A stretch of 59,077 bases of DNA from an uncultured Mediterranea sp. (GCA_945879145.1 CAMCUZ010000012.1:1-59077), one strand, 5' to 3'; shown: positions 36,138 to 44,903, counted from the stretch's first letter. Made by a program: numbers and translations. The notes: a model not told the origin generated them from the sequence alone.

Positions 36138-37547
36138 ATGGGAGGCTTTTTTGGTACGGTGGCTCGCGCTGCCTGCATTACAGACTTGTTCTACGGAACC
36201 GACTACAACTCACACCTAGGAACCAAACGTGGAGGTTTGGCTACCTACGACGAAGAGAAGCACTGCTTCTCGCGTGCAATCCATAATCTGGAGAGCAGCT
36301 ATTTCCGCACAAAGTTCGAGGGAGAACTCGATAACTTCACAGGCTCGTCAGGCATCGGTGTCATAAGCGATACTGACCCACAACCTATTGTACTTAACTC
36401 ACACCTGGGGCGCTTTGCGTTGGTTACCGTGGCTAAGATTGTCAACATGGAGGAGATTGAACACGAGCTCCTAGCCCAGAACATGCATTTTGCTGAGCTC
36501 AGTTCCGGTAAGACCAACCAAACCGAACTCATCGCTCTGCTCATTATTCAGGGCAAGGACTTTGTGGATGGCATAGAGAACGTATTCCGCCATATCAAAG
36601 GTTCCTGCTCCATGCTGCTCTTGACAGAAGACGGTATCATTGCTGCACGCGACCAGTGGGGGCGCACGCCCATCGTGGTGGGCAAGAAAGAGGGCGCCTA
36701 CGCCGTTACCAGCGAGTCGAGCAGTTTCCCCAACCTCGACTACGAGGTGGAGCGCTACGTGGGGCCGGGCGAAATCGTACGCTTGCGGGCCGACGGCATC
36801 GAGCAGATGAGAGCCCCCAACAAGGAAATGCAGATTTGCAGTTTCCTTTGGGTCTATTACGGTTTCCCCACCTCGTGCTATGAGGGTCGTAACGTGGAGG
36901 AGGTGCGCTTCCTTTCAGGCCTGAAGATGGGACAGACTGACCCCTCAGAGGTGGATTGTGCTTGCGGCATTCCTGATTCGGGTGTAGGTATGGCCCTGGG
37001 GTATGCCGAAGGTAAGGGTGTGCCTTATCATCGTGCCATAGCCAAGTACACTCCCACATGGCCTCGCAGTTTTACCCCTAGCAAGCAGGAGATGCGTAAC
37101 CTGGTGGCCAAGATGAAGCTCATCCCCAACCGTTCCATGTTGCAGGGCAAGCGTGTACTTTTCTGCGACGACAGCATTGTGCGTGGCACCCAGCTGCGCG
37201 ACAACGTGCGCGTGCTTTTTGACTATGGTGCCCGCGAGGCCCATGTGCGCATCGCCTGTCCACCCCTAATCTACGGCTGCCCCTTCATCGGCTTCACTGC
37301 TTCAAAGAGCGATCTTGAACTCATCACCCGTCGCATTATCAAAGAACTGGAGGGAGATGAGAACAAGAACCTTGATAAGTATGCTACTACAGGTTCGCCT
37401 GAGTACGAGCGCATGGTTGAGATTATCCGTCAGCGATTTGGTCTTACTTCGTTGAAATTCAATACGCTGGAGACGCTAATTGAGTCCATAGGTTTGCCCA
37501 AGTGCAAGGTGTGCACACACTGCTTCGACGGCAGTAGCCACTTCTAA
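36138..37547 (+). CDS. PurF-like amidophosphoribosyltransferase homologue with dead glutaminase site
   Basis: 469 residues, aligned end to end with PurF, which makes phosphoribosylamine from PRPP and glutamine. Retained: the PRPP motif CDDSIVRGT (343-351), PDSGVGMALGYA (280-290), and four cysteines in the places of the B. subtilis PurF iron-sulfur ligands (Cys234, Cys381, Cys459, Cys462; CTHCFDG). Lost: the nucleophile Cys2, because the protein starts MGGFFGTVA with Gly at that place. HNGN is replaced by VTVAKIVN (96-103), and the usual RPDS and GRTFI motifs are changed (YGFPTS, PRSFTP). It may use ammonia, act on another PRPP reaction, or be regulatory. It is followed by an intrinsic terminator. 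Annotation as plain purF would be misleading. Confidence 0.85.
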   Translation: MGGFFGTVARAACITDLFYGTDYNSHLGTKRGGLATYDEEKHCFSRAIHNLESSYFRTKFEGELDNFTGSSGIGVISDTDPQPIVLNSHLGRFALVTVAKIVNMEEIEHELLAQNMHFAELSSGKTNQTELIALLIIQGKDFVDGIENVFRHIKGSCSMLLLTEDGIIAARDQWGRTPIVVGKKEGAYAVTSESSSFPNLDYEVERYVGPGEIVRLRADGIEQMRAPNKEMQICSFLWVYYGFPTSCYEGRNVEEVRFLSGLKMGQTDPSEVDCACGIPDSGVGMALGYAEGKGVPYHRAIAKYTPTWPRSFTPSKQEMRNLVAKMKLIPNRSMLQGKRVLFCDDSIVRGTQLRDNVRVLFDYGAREAHVRIACPPLIYGCPFIGFTASKSDLELITRRIIKELEGDENKNLDKYATTGSPEYERMVEIIRQRFGLTSLKFNTLETLIESIGLPKCKVCTHCFDGSSHF

Positions 37548-37562
37548 GAATGAATATTTATT

Positions 37563-37605
37563 AAAAAGGGATGCAAATCGTTTGGCAGTTTGCATCCCTT
37601 TTTTT
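37563..37605 (+). terminator. intrinsic terminator after the PurF-like gene
   Basis: A 15-bp stem (37563-37577, AAAAAGGGATGCAAA, with 37589-37603), 11-base loop and a T tract to 37605, 15 bp after the stop codon. The loop holds the -33 element of the next promoter. Confidence 0.9.
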
Positions 37606-37612
37606 ATCTTTG
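37581..37612 (+). promoter_or_regulatory. promoter of pepT, overlapping the terminator
   Basis: TTTG at 37581-37584 (inside the terminator loop), 20-bp spacer, TATCTTTG at 37605-37612 (starting in the T tract). Transcription would start near 37619, about 21 bases before the pepT ATG. Confidence 0.75.
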
Positions 37613-37639
37613 AGGGCGAATTTACACACACTGATCTAT

Positions 37640-38866
37640 ATGATGACTTTAGTTGAACGATTTTTGAAGTATGTTTGCTTCGATACCCAATCGGACGAAG
37701 CAACCGGAGTGACCCCCAGCACGCCCGGTCAGATGGTTTTTGCACGCTATTTGAAAGAGGAGCTCGCCTCGCTCGGGCTTACTGAAATCACCCTGGATGA
37801 GAATGGTTACCTGTTTGCCACCCTGCCCGCCAATACCGATCGCCCGTTGCCCACGATTGGTTTTATTGCCCACATGGATACCAGCCCCGATATGAGCGGC
37901 AAGGGTGTGAAGCCACGTATTGTACGCACTTACGATGGGAGCGACATCCCCCTCTCTGCTGATGGCACCGTGGTGCTCTCGCCTAAGCGCTTCCCTGAGT
38001 TGCTTGAACACTGCGGTGAAGATTTGATTGTAACCGATGGTCAGACGCTGTTAGGCGCTGACGACAAGGCCGGTATTGCCGAAATAGTGCAGGCCATGGT
38101 CTATCTGCAGGAGCACCCCGAGATTGAGCACGGTAAGGTGCGCGTAGGTTTTAACCCCGACGAGGAGATTGGCTTAGGCGCTCATAAGTTTGACGTGGAG
38201 CGTTTTGGCTGCGACTGGGCCTACACCATGGATGGTGGTGAGTTGGGTGAGTTGGAGTTTGAGAACTTCAACGCGGCTTCGGCACGCATCACCTGCTATG
38301 GCCGCAATGTACACCCAGGCTATGCGAAGAACAAGATGCTCAACGCCCTGCGCATGGCCAACCGCTTTATCTCCCTATTACCCGCCAAGGAGAGTCCCGA
38401 GCACACCGAAGGTTACGAAGGATTCTATCACCTGATAGGCATGGAGGGCAGTGTAGAACAGGCCTCCGTAAGTTACATCATCCGCGACCACGACCGCAAT
38501 CGCTTTGAGAGCCGCAAGCAGAATATCATGCAGCTGGTGCATCTGCTCAACGAGGAGTTTGGTGCTGGCACCGTAATTCTCGACATGCACGATCAGTACT
38601 ACAACATGCGCCAGCAGATTGAGCCCGTGATGCACATCATTGACATCGCCAAAGAGGCTATGTTGGCCGCTGGCGTTGAGCCCAAGGTGAAGGCCATCCG
38701 TGGGGGTACCGATGGTGCCCAACTCTCCTTCAAGGGACTGCCCTGTCCGAATATTTTTGCCGGAGGACTCAATTTCCACGGTCGCTACGAGTTCCTCCCC
38801 ATCCCCAACATGGAGAAGGCGATGCAGACTGTAATCGAAATTGTACGTCTGGTGGGAAAGAAATAA
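37640..38866 (+). CDS. pepT: peptidase T (tripeptide aminopeptidase)
   Basis: 408 residues from the first of two adjacent ATGs at 37640. It is an M20B metallopeptidase that removes the N-terminal residue of tripeptides in the cytoplasm. The dinuclear zinc ligands are visible in [33 protein letters not shown] and the C-terminal [31 protein letters not shown] is family-typical. The frame upstream of 37640 overlaps the promoter and is not coding. Confidence 0.97.
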   Translation: MMTLVERFLKYVCFDTQSDEATGVTPSTPGQMVFARYLKEELASLGLTEITLDENGYLFATLPANTDRPLPTIGFIAHMDTSPDMSGKGVKPRIVRTYDGSDIPLSADGTVVLSPKRFPELLEHCGEDLIVTDGQTLLGADDKAGIAEIVQAMVYLQEHPEIEHGKVRVGFNPDEEIGLGAHKFDVERFGCDWAYTMDGGELGELEFENFNAASARITCYGRNVHPGYAKNKMLNALRMANRFISLLPAKESPEHTEGYEGFYHLIGMEGSVEQASVSYIIRDHDRNRFESRKQNIMQLVHLLNEEFGAGTVILDMHDQYYNMRQQIEPVMHIIDIAKEAMLAAGVEPKVKAIRGGTDGAQLSFKGLPCPNIFAGGLNFHGRYEFLPIPNMEKAMQTVIEIVRLVGKK

Positions 38867-38909
38867 TATTATCAACCTATCATACTTAATCTTTAACAAA
38901 ACTCAAAAA

Positions 38910-39995
38910 ATGAAGACAACTCCGTTTACTGAGAAACATATCTCGCTGGGTGCTAAGATGCACGAGTTTGCGGGATACAACATGCCTATCGAATATTCGG
39001 GCATTATCGATGAACACATGACGGTGTGCAACGCCGTGGGGGTATTCGACGTTTCGCACATGGGCGAGTTCTGGGTGAAAGGTCCTAACGCTCTGCCTTT
39101 CCTGCAGAAAATTACGTCGAACAACGTGGCTGCCCTTACCCTCGGGCAAGCACAGTACAGCTGTTTCCCCAACGAACAGGGGGGGATTGTGGACGACCTC
39201 ATCGTCTATTACTACGAGCCTGAAAAGTACTTGCTCGTGGTAAATGCTGCTAATATTGAGAAGGACTGGAACTGGTGCGTGAGCCACAATGCCGATGGTG
39301 CTGAGCTAGAGAACGCCAGCGACCGCATGGCCCAGCTGGCTGTACAGGGCCCCAAGGCGATGGCTACACTGCAGAAGCTGACCGACATCAACCTGGCTGA
39401 GATTCCTTACTACCACTTTACCCACGGCGCCTTTGCCAGTGTAAAGGACGTCATCATCTCTAATACGGGCTACACGGGAGCCGGTGGTTTTGAACTCTAC
39501 TTCTACCCGGGTGATGCGATGAAGATTTGGGATGCTGTGTTCGAGGCTGGTGCAGAGTTTGGTATCAAACCCATTGGATTGGGTGCGCGCGACACGTTGC
39601 GCCTGGAGATGGGCTTCTGTCTCTATGGAAACGACTTGGATGACACCACATCGCCTATCGAGGCCGGTTTGGGCTGGATTACAAAGTTCGTTGATGGCAA
39701 GGAGTTCACCAATCGCGCTGAGCTGGCCCGCCAGAAGGCAGAGGGCGTATCGCGCAAGCTGGTAGGCTTTGAGCTGGTTGACCGCGGTATCCCTCGTCAT
39801 GGTTACGCCCTGTTGAGCCCTGAGGGCGAACAGATTGGTGTGGTCACCTCGGGTACGATGTCGCCCACGCGCAAGGTAGGTATTGGCATGGGTTATGTTA
39901 AGCCGGCCTATGCTAAGGTGGGTACCGAAATCGCTCTCGATAATCGTGGCCGTAAACTGAAGGCTGTAGTCGTTAAGCCGCCTTTCCGTAAATAA
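38910..39995 (+). CDS. gcvT: aminomethyltransferase (glycine cleavage T protein)
   Basis: 361 residues from the ATG at 38910 ([17 protein letters not shown]). The T protein transfers the one-carbon unit from the aminomethyl-lipoyl H protein to tetrahydrofolate and releases ammonia. Family motifs are [31 protein letters not shown], the folate-site aspartate region [17 protein letters not shown], and [12 protein letters not shown]. It is 43 bp after pepT and probably co-transcribed. The H and P protein genes are not in the window. Confidence 0.96.
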   Translation: MKTTPFTEKHISLGAKMHEFAGYNMPIEYSGIIDEHMTVCNAVGVFDVSHMGEFWVKGPNALPFLQKITSNNVAALTLGQAQYSCFPNEQGGIVDDLIVYYYEPEKYLLVVNAANIEKDWNWCVSHNADGAELENASDRMAQLAVQGPKAMATLQKLTDINLAEIPYYHFTHGAFASVKDVIISNTGYTGAGGFELYFYPGDAMKIWDAVFEAGAEFGIKPIGLGARDTLRLEMGFCLYGNDLDDTTSPIEAGLGWITKFVDGKEFTNRAELARQKAEGVSRKLVGFELVDRGIPRHGYALLSPEGEQIGVVTSGTMSPTRKVGIGMGYVKPAYAKVGTEIALDNRGRKLKAVVVKPPFRK

Positions 39996-40036
39996 GTTCA
40001 AAGCTGCAGGCAGTATCTGTACTTTTTTGAATACGA

Positions 40037-40071
40037 ATCCAGGGTAAGCGTTGTGACGTTTTATCCTGGAT
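40037..40071. terminator. hairpin downstream of gcvT, possible terminator
   Basis: Arms ATCCAGGGTAA (40037-40047) and TTATCCTGGAT (40061-40071) pair over 11 bp with one G-T pair and a 13-base loop, 41 bp after the gcvT stop. There is no T tract. Confidence 0.4.
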
Positions 40072-40096
40072 GGGGAAGACAACTTGTCTGAGAAGA

Positions 40097-40174
40097 GTTC
40101 GCTCCTTAGGCGTGAAAAGTTTGTTCCTCAGCGCTGAAAAATAAATACTTCAGCGCTGAGGAACAAACTTTTCA
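40097..40174. repeat. tandem plus perfect inverted repeat element in the gcvT-argD gap
   Basis: The 314-bp gap between the convergent gcvT and argD genes (39996-40309) holds this element, a hairpin at 40037 and a REP-like copy at 40240. A 26-base arm (40113-40138, beginning TGAAAAGTTTGTTCCTC) is repeated as a perfect inverse at 40149-40174 with a 10-base spacer AAATAAATAC. The left arm also sits in a tandem: 22-base units at 40097-40118 and 40119-40140 share 16 of 22 bases. The core TCAGCGCTGA is itself palindromic. There is no ORF and no T tract. Confidence 0.85.
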
Positions 40175-40239
40175 GTCACTACCTGTCATGATGCTAGATG
40201 GGCTGTCCTTTTGTTGCCTATTCGGCCACTATAGTGGGT

Positions 40240-40270
40240 GTATGCGGGCGGAAAATATTCCGCCCCTACA
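40240..40270 (-). repeat. REP-like element copy B
   Basis: On the minus strand it reads TGTAGGGGCGGAATATTTTC, then CGCCCGCATAC. Perfect 8-bp arms GGGCGGAA/TTCCGCCC (40246-40265) flank a 4-base loop. It matches copy F (58885-58916) at nearly every position. Confidence 0.8.
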
Positions 40271-40309
40271 AGTTGATAATAAGGTGGCCTATCACTAAAC
40301 CAATCCTCT

Positions 40310-41431
40310 TTACAAGACGGCCTTCAGGCGGTGGAGGAACTCTTCGGCTTGTGCTTGGGTCAGGCAGAGAGGGGGGAGCAGGCGAATGACATGGGTACCA
40401 CTCACACCGGTGAAGACGTGCTGCTCCTTGAGCAGACGCAGGCGGAGCTGTTTGATGGGTTCGGCAAACTCCATGCCAATCATCAGGCCGCGGCCGCGCA
40501 CCTGCTTTATCTGTGGCAGCTGCTGCAGTTCACTGAGCAGATAGTTGCCCACTTTGGCTGCATTCTCAACCAATTGCTCTTGTTCCATGACGTCGAGCAC
40601 GGCTAGGGCTGCAGCACAAGCCAGATGATTGCCGCCGAAGGTGGTGCCCAGCTGTCCATAGACAGGGGTGAACTTGGGGCTGATCAGCACACCTCCCATG
40701 GGGAAGCCATTGCCGATGCCTTTGGCCACGGTGATGATGTCGGGGCGTATGCCGCTGTATTGGTGGGCAAAGAAGCGTCCGCTGCGTCCGTAGCCGCTCT
40801 GTATCTCATCAAGAATGAGCACAGTGCCCGTGGCGTCGCAAGCCGTACGTAGTGCCTGCATGAACTCGTCAGTGGGGATTTGTATGCCACCCACACCCTG
40901 TATGCCCTCCAGTATCACGGCACATACGTCGCCCTTGGCCAGTTCCTGCTGCATGGCCTCAACATCGTTGAGGGGCAGGTAGGTGATGTGGCCGTTGGCA
41001 TTGATGGGGGCGATGATCTTGGGGTTGTCTGTAGCTTCGACAGCCAGCGAAGTGCGGCCGTGGAACGCCTTCTGGAACGATACCACGCGGGTTCGTCCGT
41101 TGGTGAACGAGGCCAGCTTGAGGGCGTTCTCGTTGGCCTCGGCGCCGCTGTTAATCAGGAACAGGGCATAGTCGTCGTAGCCTGAGGCCTGTCCCAGGCG
41201 CTTGGCCAGTTCCTGTTGCAGGGGGTTGATGACGGAGTTACTATAGAAGCCGAGGGTGGCAACCTGCCGGCTGATCATCTCTACGTAGTGGGGGTGGGCA
41301 TGGCCAATAGAAATCACGGCATGTCCGCCATAGAGGTCGAGGTACTCAGTTCCCTTGTCGTCCCATACGTGGCAGCCTTGGCCCTTGACAATTGCAATGT
41401 CGAATAGGGGATATACGTCAAAAAGAGTCAT
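40310..41431 (-). CDS. argD: acetyl/succinylornithine aminotransferase
   Basis: 373 residues, class III PLP aminotransferase. It converts the N-acylglutamate semialdehyde to N-acylornithine in arginine synthesis. The PLP lysine is in TVAKGIGNGFPMGG, with LILDEIQSGYGRSG and LINSGAEANENALKLA also visible. In Bacteroides the acyl group is known to be succinyl rather than acetyl at the following transcarbamylase step, so succinylornithine is the likelier product. It is the last gene of the arginine cluster, 34 bp after argC. Confidence 0.93.
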   Translation of the reverse strand: MTLFDVYPLFDIAIVKGQGCHVWDDKGTEYLDLYGGHAVISIGHAHPHYVEMISRQVATLGFYSNSVINPLQQELAKRLGQASGYDDYALFLINSGAEANENALKLASFTNGRTRVVSFQKAFHGRTSLAVEATDNPKIIAPINANGHITYLPLNDVEAMQQELAKGDVCAVILEGIQGVGGIQIPTDEFMQALRTACDATGTVLILDEIQSGYGRSGRFFAHQYSGIRPDIITVAKGIGNGFPMGGVLISPKFTPVYGQLGTTFGGNHLACAAALAVLDVMEQEQLVENAAKVGNYLLSELQQLPQIKQVRGRGLMIGMEFAEPIKQLRLRLLKEQHVFTGVSGTHVIRLLPPLCLTQAQAEEFLHRLKAVL

Positions 41432-41465
41432 TCGCTAATAATTATAAATTCTACATTTAAATGGA

Positions 41466-42434
41466 TCAAAACGCTGACGGCTTGAGTTTGAGGCCTACGG
41501 TCTCTTCGAGGTTGAACATCAGGTTCATGTTGTGTACGGCTTGGCCGCTGGCTCCCTTGAGCAGGTTATCAATGCACGATACGATGAGCAGTTTGTCACC
41601 ATGCTTCTCCAGATGGATCAGGCACTTGTTGGTGTTGACCACCTGTTTGAGGTCGATATTTTTATCCACCAGGTGGGTGAACGAGTCCTTGGCATAGTAG
41701 TCGCGGTAGATACGCTTCAGCTCATCGAGTTCCACCTTACACTTCACCACGATAGTGGCAAAGATACCGCGGGGGAAGTCGCCGCGATAGGGGATGAAGT
41801 CGATCGAGCTGTTGAAACTGTTCTGTAGCTGCTTGAGCGACTGCACAATTTCCGGCACGTGCTGGTGCTCAAAGGCCTTGTAGATGCTCAGGTTGTTGTT
41901 GCGCCAGGAGAAGTGGCTTGTAGCACCAGGTTTTACGCCGGCGCCCGTACTGCCTGTGATAGCGTTAACCATGACATCGCCGTTGAGCATCAAGTGCTTG
42001 GCCAGAGGGAGCAGGCCCAGCTGGATGCAGGTGGCAAAGCAGCCCGGATTGGCTACGTGCTTGGCCGTACAGGTAGCGCGGCGGTTGAGCTCGGGCAGTC
42101 CATAGACAAAGTCGTGGTCGGCAGCCTTCAGGCGGTAGTCCATCGAGAGGTCGATGATGCGCAGCTCCTCGGGCACGTTGTGGCTCTCGAGGAACTTGCG
42201 CGTGTCGCCATGGGCCGTGCAGAAGAAGAGCACGTCGATTTTGTCCAAAGGCAGCTCGTCGGTAAAGGTGAGGTCGGTTTCGCCATAGAGCCCCTCATGC
42301 ACATCGGTGATGCGGTTTCCGGCATTGCTGCTGCTGTTTACAAATACGATTTCTGCCTCGGGGTGGTTGAGCAGCAGGCGAATCAATTCGCCCGCTGTAT
42401 AGCCTGCACCACCAATGATACCTACTTTAATCAT
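41466..42434 (-). CDS. argC: N-acetyl-gamma-glutamyl-phosphate reductase
   Basis: 322 residues. It reduces the N-acylglutamyl phosphate to the semialdehyde with NADPH. N-terminal dinucleotide motif IIGGAGYTAGELIRLLLNHP; catalytic cysteine in HVANPGCFATCIQLGLLPL; C-terminal histidine motif HFSWRNNN. It lies 26 bp downstream of argG. Confidence 0.96.
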   Translation of the reverse strand: MIKVGIIGGAGYTAGELIRLLLNHPEAEIVFVNSSSNAGNRITDVHEGLYGETDLTFTDELPLDKIDVLFFCTAHGDTRKFLESHNVPEELRIIDLSMDYRLKAADHDFVYGLPELNRRATCTAKHVANPGCFATCIQLGLLPLAKHLMLNGDVMVNAITGSTGAGVKPGATSHFSWRNNNLSIYKAFEHQHVPEIVQSLKQLQNSFNSSIDFIPYRGDFPRGIFATIVVKCKVELDELKRIYRDYYAKDSFTHLVDKNIDLKQVVNTNKCLIHLEKHGDKLLIVSCIDNLLKGASGQAVHNMNLMFNLEETVGLKLKPSAF

Positions 42435-42460
42435 GTTGTCAGTTTACGGGGGTGGGGGAA

Positions 42461-43666
42461 TTATTTCATTTCATCTTTATGGTTAGCGTAATAGGCGCGG
42501 AGCGGGGTCGAGAGCACCTTGATGAAGCCCTTGGCATCCTCGGCTGTCCAACCCTTCTGCATCTCGCCATATTCGCCCAGTTTGTTTTTCACCAGGTCAT
42601 CGGCGCTTTCTACACCTACGGTGGAGAAGCCCAGAGGGCGCAGTTCGAGGATGGCAGTACCGTTTACGTTGCGCTGGCTCTCAGTGAGCATAGCTTCGAT
42701 GTCGCGCATGACGGGTTCCAGGTATTCACTTTCGTGGAGGAACATGCCGTACCAGTTGGCCACCTGGTCTTTCCAGTACTGTTGCCATTTGCTCAGGGTA
42801 TATTTCTCGAGGAAGCGGTGTGCACCGATGATAAGCATGGGGGCAGCGGCCTCAAAGCCCACGCGTCCCTTGATGCCGATGATGGTGTCACCCACGTGCA
42901 TATCGCGTCCGATGCCGTAGGCAGCGCCAATCTCTTCTACCTTCTGGATGGCTTTGATAGGATCATCGTAGGCCACGTCGTTCACCGCTTTCAGCTCACC
43001 CTTTTCGAAGGTCAGTCGCAGCTGTTCGCTGCCCTGCTTGGTGCAGTGCTTGAGGTAGGCCGTTTCGGGCAGTCCCTGTGCCGAGTCGAGGATTTCGCCG
43101 CCGCAGATGCTGGTTCCCCAGATGCCTACGTTGTATGAATATTTCAGCTTAGCAAAGTCAGCAGCAAAGCCATGCTTGTTGAGGTAGTCAATCTCCTCCT
43201 GGCGGCTCAGGGCCATGTCGCGGGTCAGGGTGATGATCTCCACGCCAGGAGCCATAACGAGGAAAGTCATGTCGAAGCGCACCTGGTCGTTGCCGGCTCC
43301 GGTAGAGCCGTGGGCGATGGCGTGTGCACCGATTTCATTCGCATAGCGGGCGATGGCCAATGCCTGAAAGATACGCTCAGAGCTTACGGAGATGGGGTAG
43401 GTACCGTTGCGCAGCACGTTGCCATACACCATGTACTTGAGTGACTTGTCATAATATTCATGGGTTACGTCGAGGGTCACGTACTTGGTGGCGCCCAGCT
43501 TATAGGCATTCTCTTCGTTGGTGCGCAGCTGTTCGGCGCTGAAACCGCCCGTATTGGCACAGGCTGCATGCACTTCATATCCTTTTTCTTTGGCCAGATA
43601 CATTACGGTGAACGAGGTGTCCAATCCACCGCTAAAGGCCACAACTACTTTCTTCTTGGTTTCCAT
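42461..43666 (-). CDS. argG: argininosuccinate synthase
   Basis: 401 residues from the ATG at 43666 (METKKKVVVAFSGGLDTSF). The frame remains open to 43723, but that part is AT-rich non-coding DNA holding direct repeats. It joins citrulline and aspartate with ATP. The N-type ATP pyrophosphatase loop FSGGLDTSF (11-19) and the motif HGSTGAGNDQVRFD are clear. The start is 147 bp after the acyltransferase gene, the largest gap in the cluster, which may hold an internal promoter or operator. Confidence 0.95.
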   Translation of the reverse strand: METKKKVVVAFSGGLDTSFTVMYLAKEKGYEVHAACANTGGFSAEQLRTNEENAYKLGATKYVTLDVTHEYYDKSLKYMVYGNVLRNGTYPISVSSERIFQALAIARYANEIGAHAIAHGSTGAGNDQVRFDMTFLVMAPGVEIITLTRDMALSRQEEIDYLNKHGFAADFAKLKYSYNVGIWGTSICGGEILDSAQGLPETAYLKHCTKQGSEQLRLTFEKGELKAVNDVAYDDPIKAIQKVEEIGAAYGIGRDMHVGDTIIGIKGRVGFEAAAPMLIIGAHRFLEKYTLSKWQQYWKDQVANWYGMFLHESEYLEPVMRDIEAMLTESQRNVNGTAILELRPLGFSTVGVESADDLVKNKLGEYGEMQKGWTAEDAKGFIKVLSTPLRAYYANHKDEMK

Positions 43667-43697
43667 ATTGTGATGAATTATTGTTGTTGAAATTATG

Positions 43698-43724
43698 TAT
43701 GAATCATAGTATATATGAATCATA
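43698..43724. promoter_or_regulatory. two direct copies of TATGAATCATA upstream of argG
   Basis: TATGAATCATA occurs at 43698-43708 and again at 43714-43724, 16 bp apart, 32 bp upstream of the argG ATG (minus strand). Each is nearly palindromic and contains TGAAT, the half-site of ArgR boxes. It is a possible ArgR operator; spacing and sequence are less good than the box at argR. Confidence 0.4.
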
Positions 43725-43740
43725 AAGTTTGCCGTTTCTA

Positions 43741-43770
43741 GTAGAGGCGGAGGAAGCCCCGCCCTGCATC
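43741..43770 (+). repeat. degenerate copy C of the REP-like element
   Basis: GTAGAGGCGGAGG-AAG-CCCCGCCCTGCAT. The GTAGnGGCGGA start and CCGCCCnGCAT end match copy B, and a 7-bp stem forms with one mismatch. It lies in the gap between the acyltransferase and argG. Confidence 0.5.
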
Positions 43771-43813
43771 GATGTACAAAACTTTTAATTATATATTTTT
43801 AATTTTTAATTGT

Positions 43814-44371
43814 CTAAATCCGGTCCTCTTCATGAAGTTTGGGGTCGTAGAGCATGGCGGTGCAGATGCAGAACTTGCGGTTCTTAGCCACGAGGATGTC
43901 GTGATTGATGCACCCTTCGCAGCCCTTCCAGAAGGCGGCATCGTCAGTCAACTCATTGAAGGTCACGGGCACGTAGCCCAGTTCGGTGTTCATCTTCATC
44001 ACGGCAGCACCGCTTGTCAGACTGAAGATTTTCGCGTTGGGCCAGCGCAGGCGGGCTAGGCGAAACGAGGCAGCCTTGATGCGCTTGGCCAGCCCCAGGC
44101 CGCGGTAGTTGGGGTGAACAATCAGACCTGAGGTGGCCACATACTGCTTATTGCCCCAGCTCTCGATATAGGTAAATCCAGCAAAGTCGTCGCCACAGAG
44201 GGCGATGATGGCTTTGCCTTCTTTCATTTTGGTAGCCACATATTCGTGGGTACGCTCGGCAATACCTGTGCCGCGCACTTTAGCTGCTTCGCGGATGGTG
44301 TCGAGAATCTTATCGACATAGATCTCGTGCGAGTCATCGGCTACCATCACGTCAATTTGTTTTGATTCCAT
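43814..44371 (-). CDS. GNAT-family N-acyltransferase, candidate N-acylglutamate synthase of the arginine cluster
   Basis: 185 residues with the GNAT acetyl-CoA-binding pattern: VATSGLIVHPNYRGLGLAKR (motif A, R-x-x-G-x-G/A variant) and the following helix IKAASFRLARL. It lies between argR and argG. No argA or argJ is in the window, and the gene is co-oriented with the arginine genes, so it is a good candidate for making N-succinyl- or N-acetylglutamate. I recall genetic evidence in Bacteroides for a homologous gene in this role, but cannot verify it here. The C-terminal part has a Cys pair (KFCICTAML) and an earlier GCEGC. Confidence 0.8.
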   Translation of the reverse strand: MESKQIDVMVADDSHEIYVDKILDTIREAAKVRGTGIAERTHEYVATKMKEGKAIIALCGDDFAGFTYIESWGNKQYVATSGLIVHPNYRGLGLAKRIKAASFRLARLRWPNAKIFSLTSGAAVMKMNTELGYVPVTFNELTDDAAFWKGCEGCINHDILVAKNRKFCICTAMLYDPKLHEEDRI

Positions 44372-44426
44372 TTTTTCTTACTGAAAAAAAGCGTTGTTTT
44401 ATTTAGTAGATTTCTTTTGTTTGATG

Positions 44427-44903
44427 TTACTTCAGATTGGGGATAATCTGTGCCAGCAGGCAATAGACCTCTTTCTGGGTGGTCCCTTCACTCAGTACGA
44501 GCAGAATGGTGTCGTCGCCGGCAATGGTACCCAGAATGCAGGGGTAGTTGCGGTTGTCAATGTCGTAGGCTATGCTGCTGGCATAGCCGGGGCGGGTGCG
44601 GATGACTGCCAGATTGCCGCTGAACTGAAGCGATACAAAGCCGCTGTGCATCAACATCTCCGAGGGGGTCTGTGTAGGGGTGCGCTGGTACATCGTGTTG
44701 TTGGGCAGCACATAGACGTAGCGTCCGTCAGCTGTAGAGGCCTTGGCCACTTTCAACTTCTTCAGGTCGCGCGAGAGCGTGGCCTGCGTCACCTCGTAGC
44801 CTGCCTCGTTGAGTTCGCTGAGGATTTCGTCCTGCGAACTGATATCACGGCTAGAGATGATCAACTTAATCGTATCTAATCGACTGGCTTTTGCTTTTAC
44901 CAT
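44427..44903 (-). CDS. argR: arginine repressor
   Basis: 158 residues, the normal ArgR/AhrC length. The N-terminal winged helix (TQATLSRDLKKLKVAKAS) binds ARG boxes. The C-terminal oligomerisation domain has the arginine-binding aspartates in TIAGDDTILLV. It is the first gene of the arginine cluster and has a near-consensus ARG box in its own leader (44909-44926), so it is probably autoregulated. Confidence 0.95.
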   Translation of the reverse strand: MVKAKASRLDTIKLIISSRDISSQDEILSELNEAGYEVTQATLSRDLKKLKVAKASTADGRYVYVLPNNTMYQRTPTQTPSEMLMHSGFVSLQFSGNLAVIRTRPGYASSIAYDIDNRNYPCILGTIAGDDTILLVLSEGTTQKEVYCLLAQIIPNLK

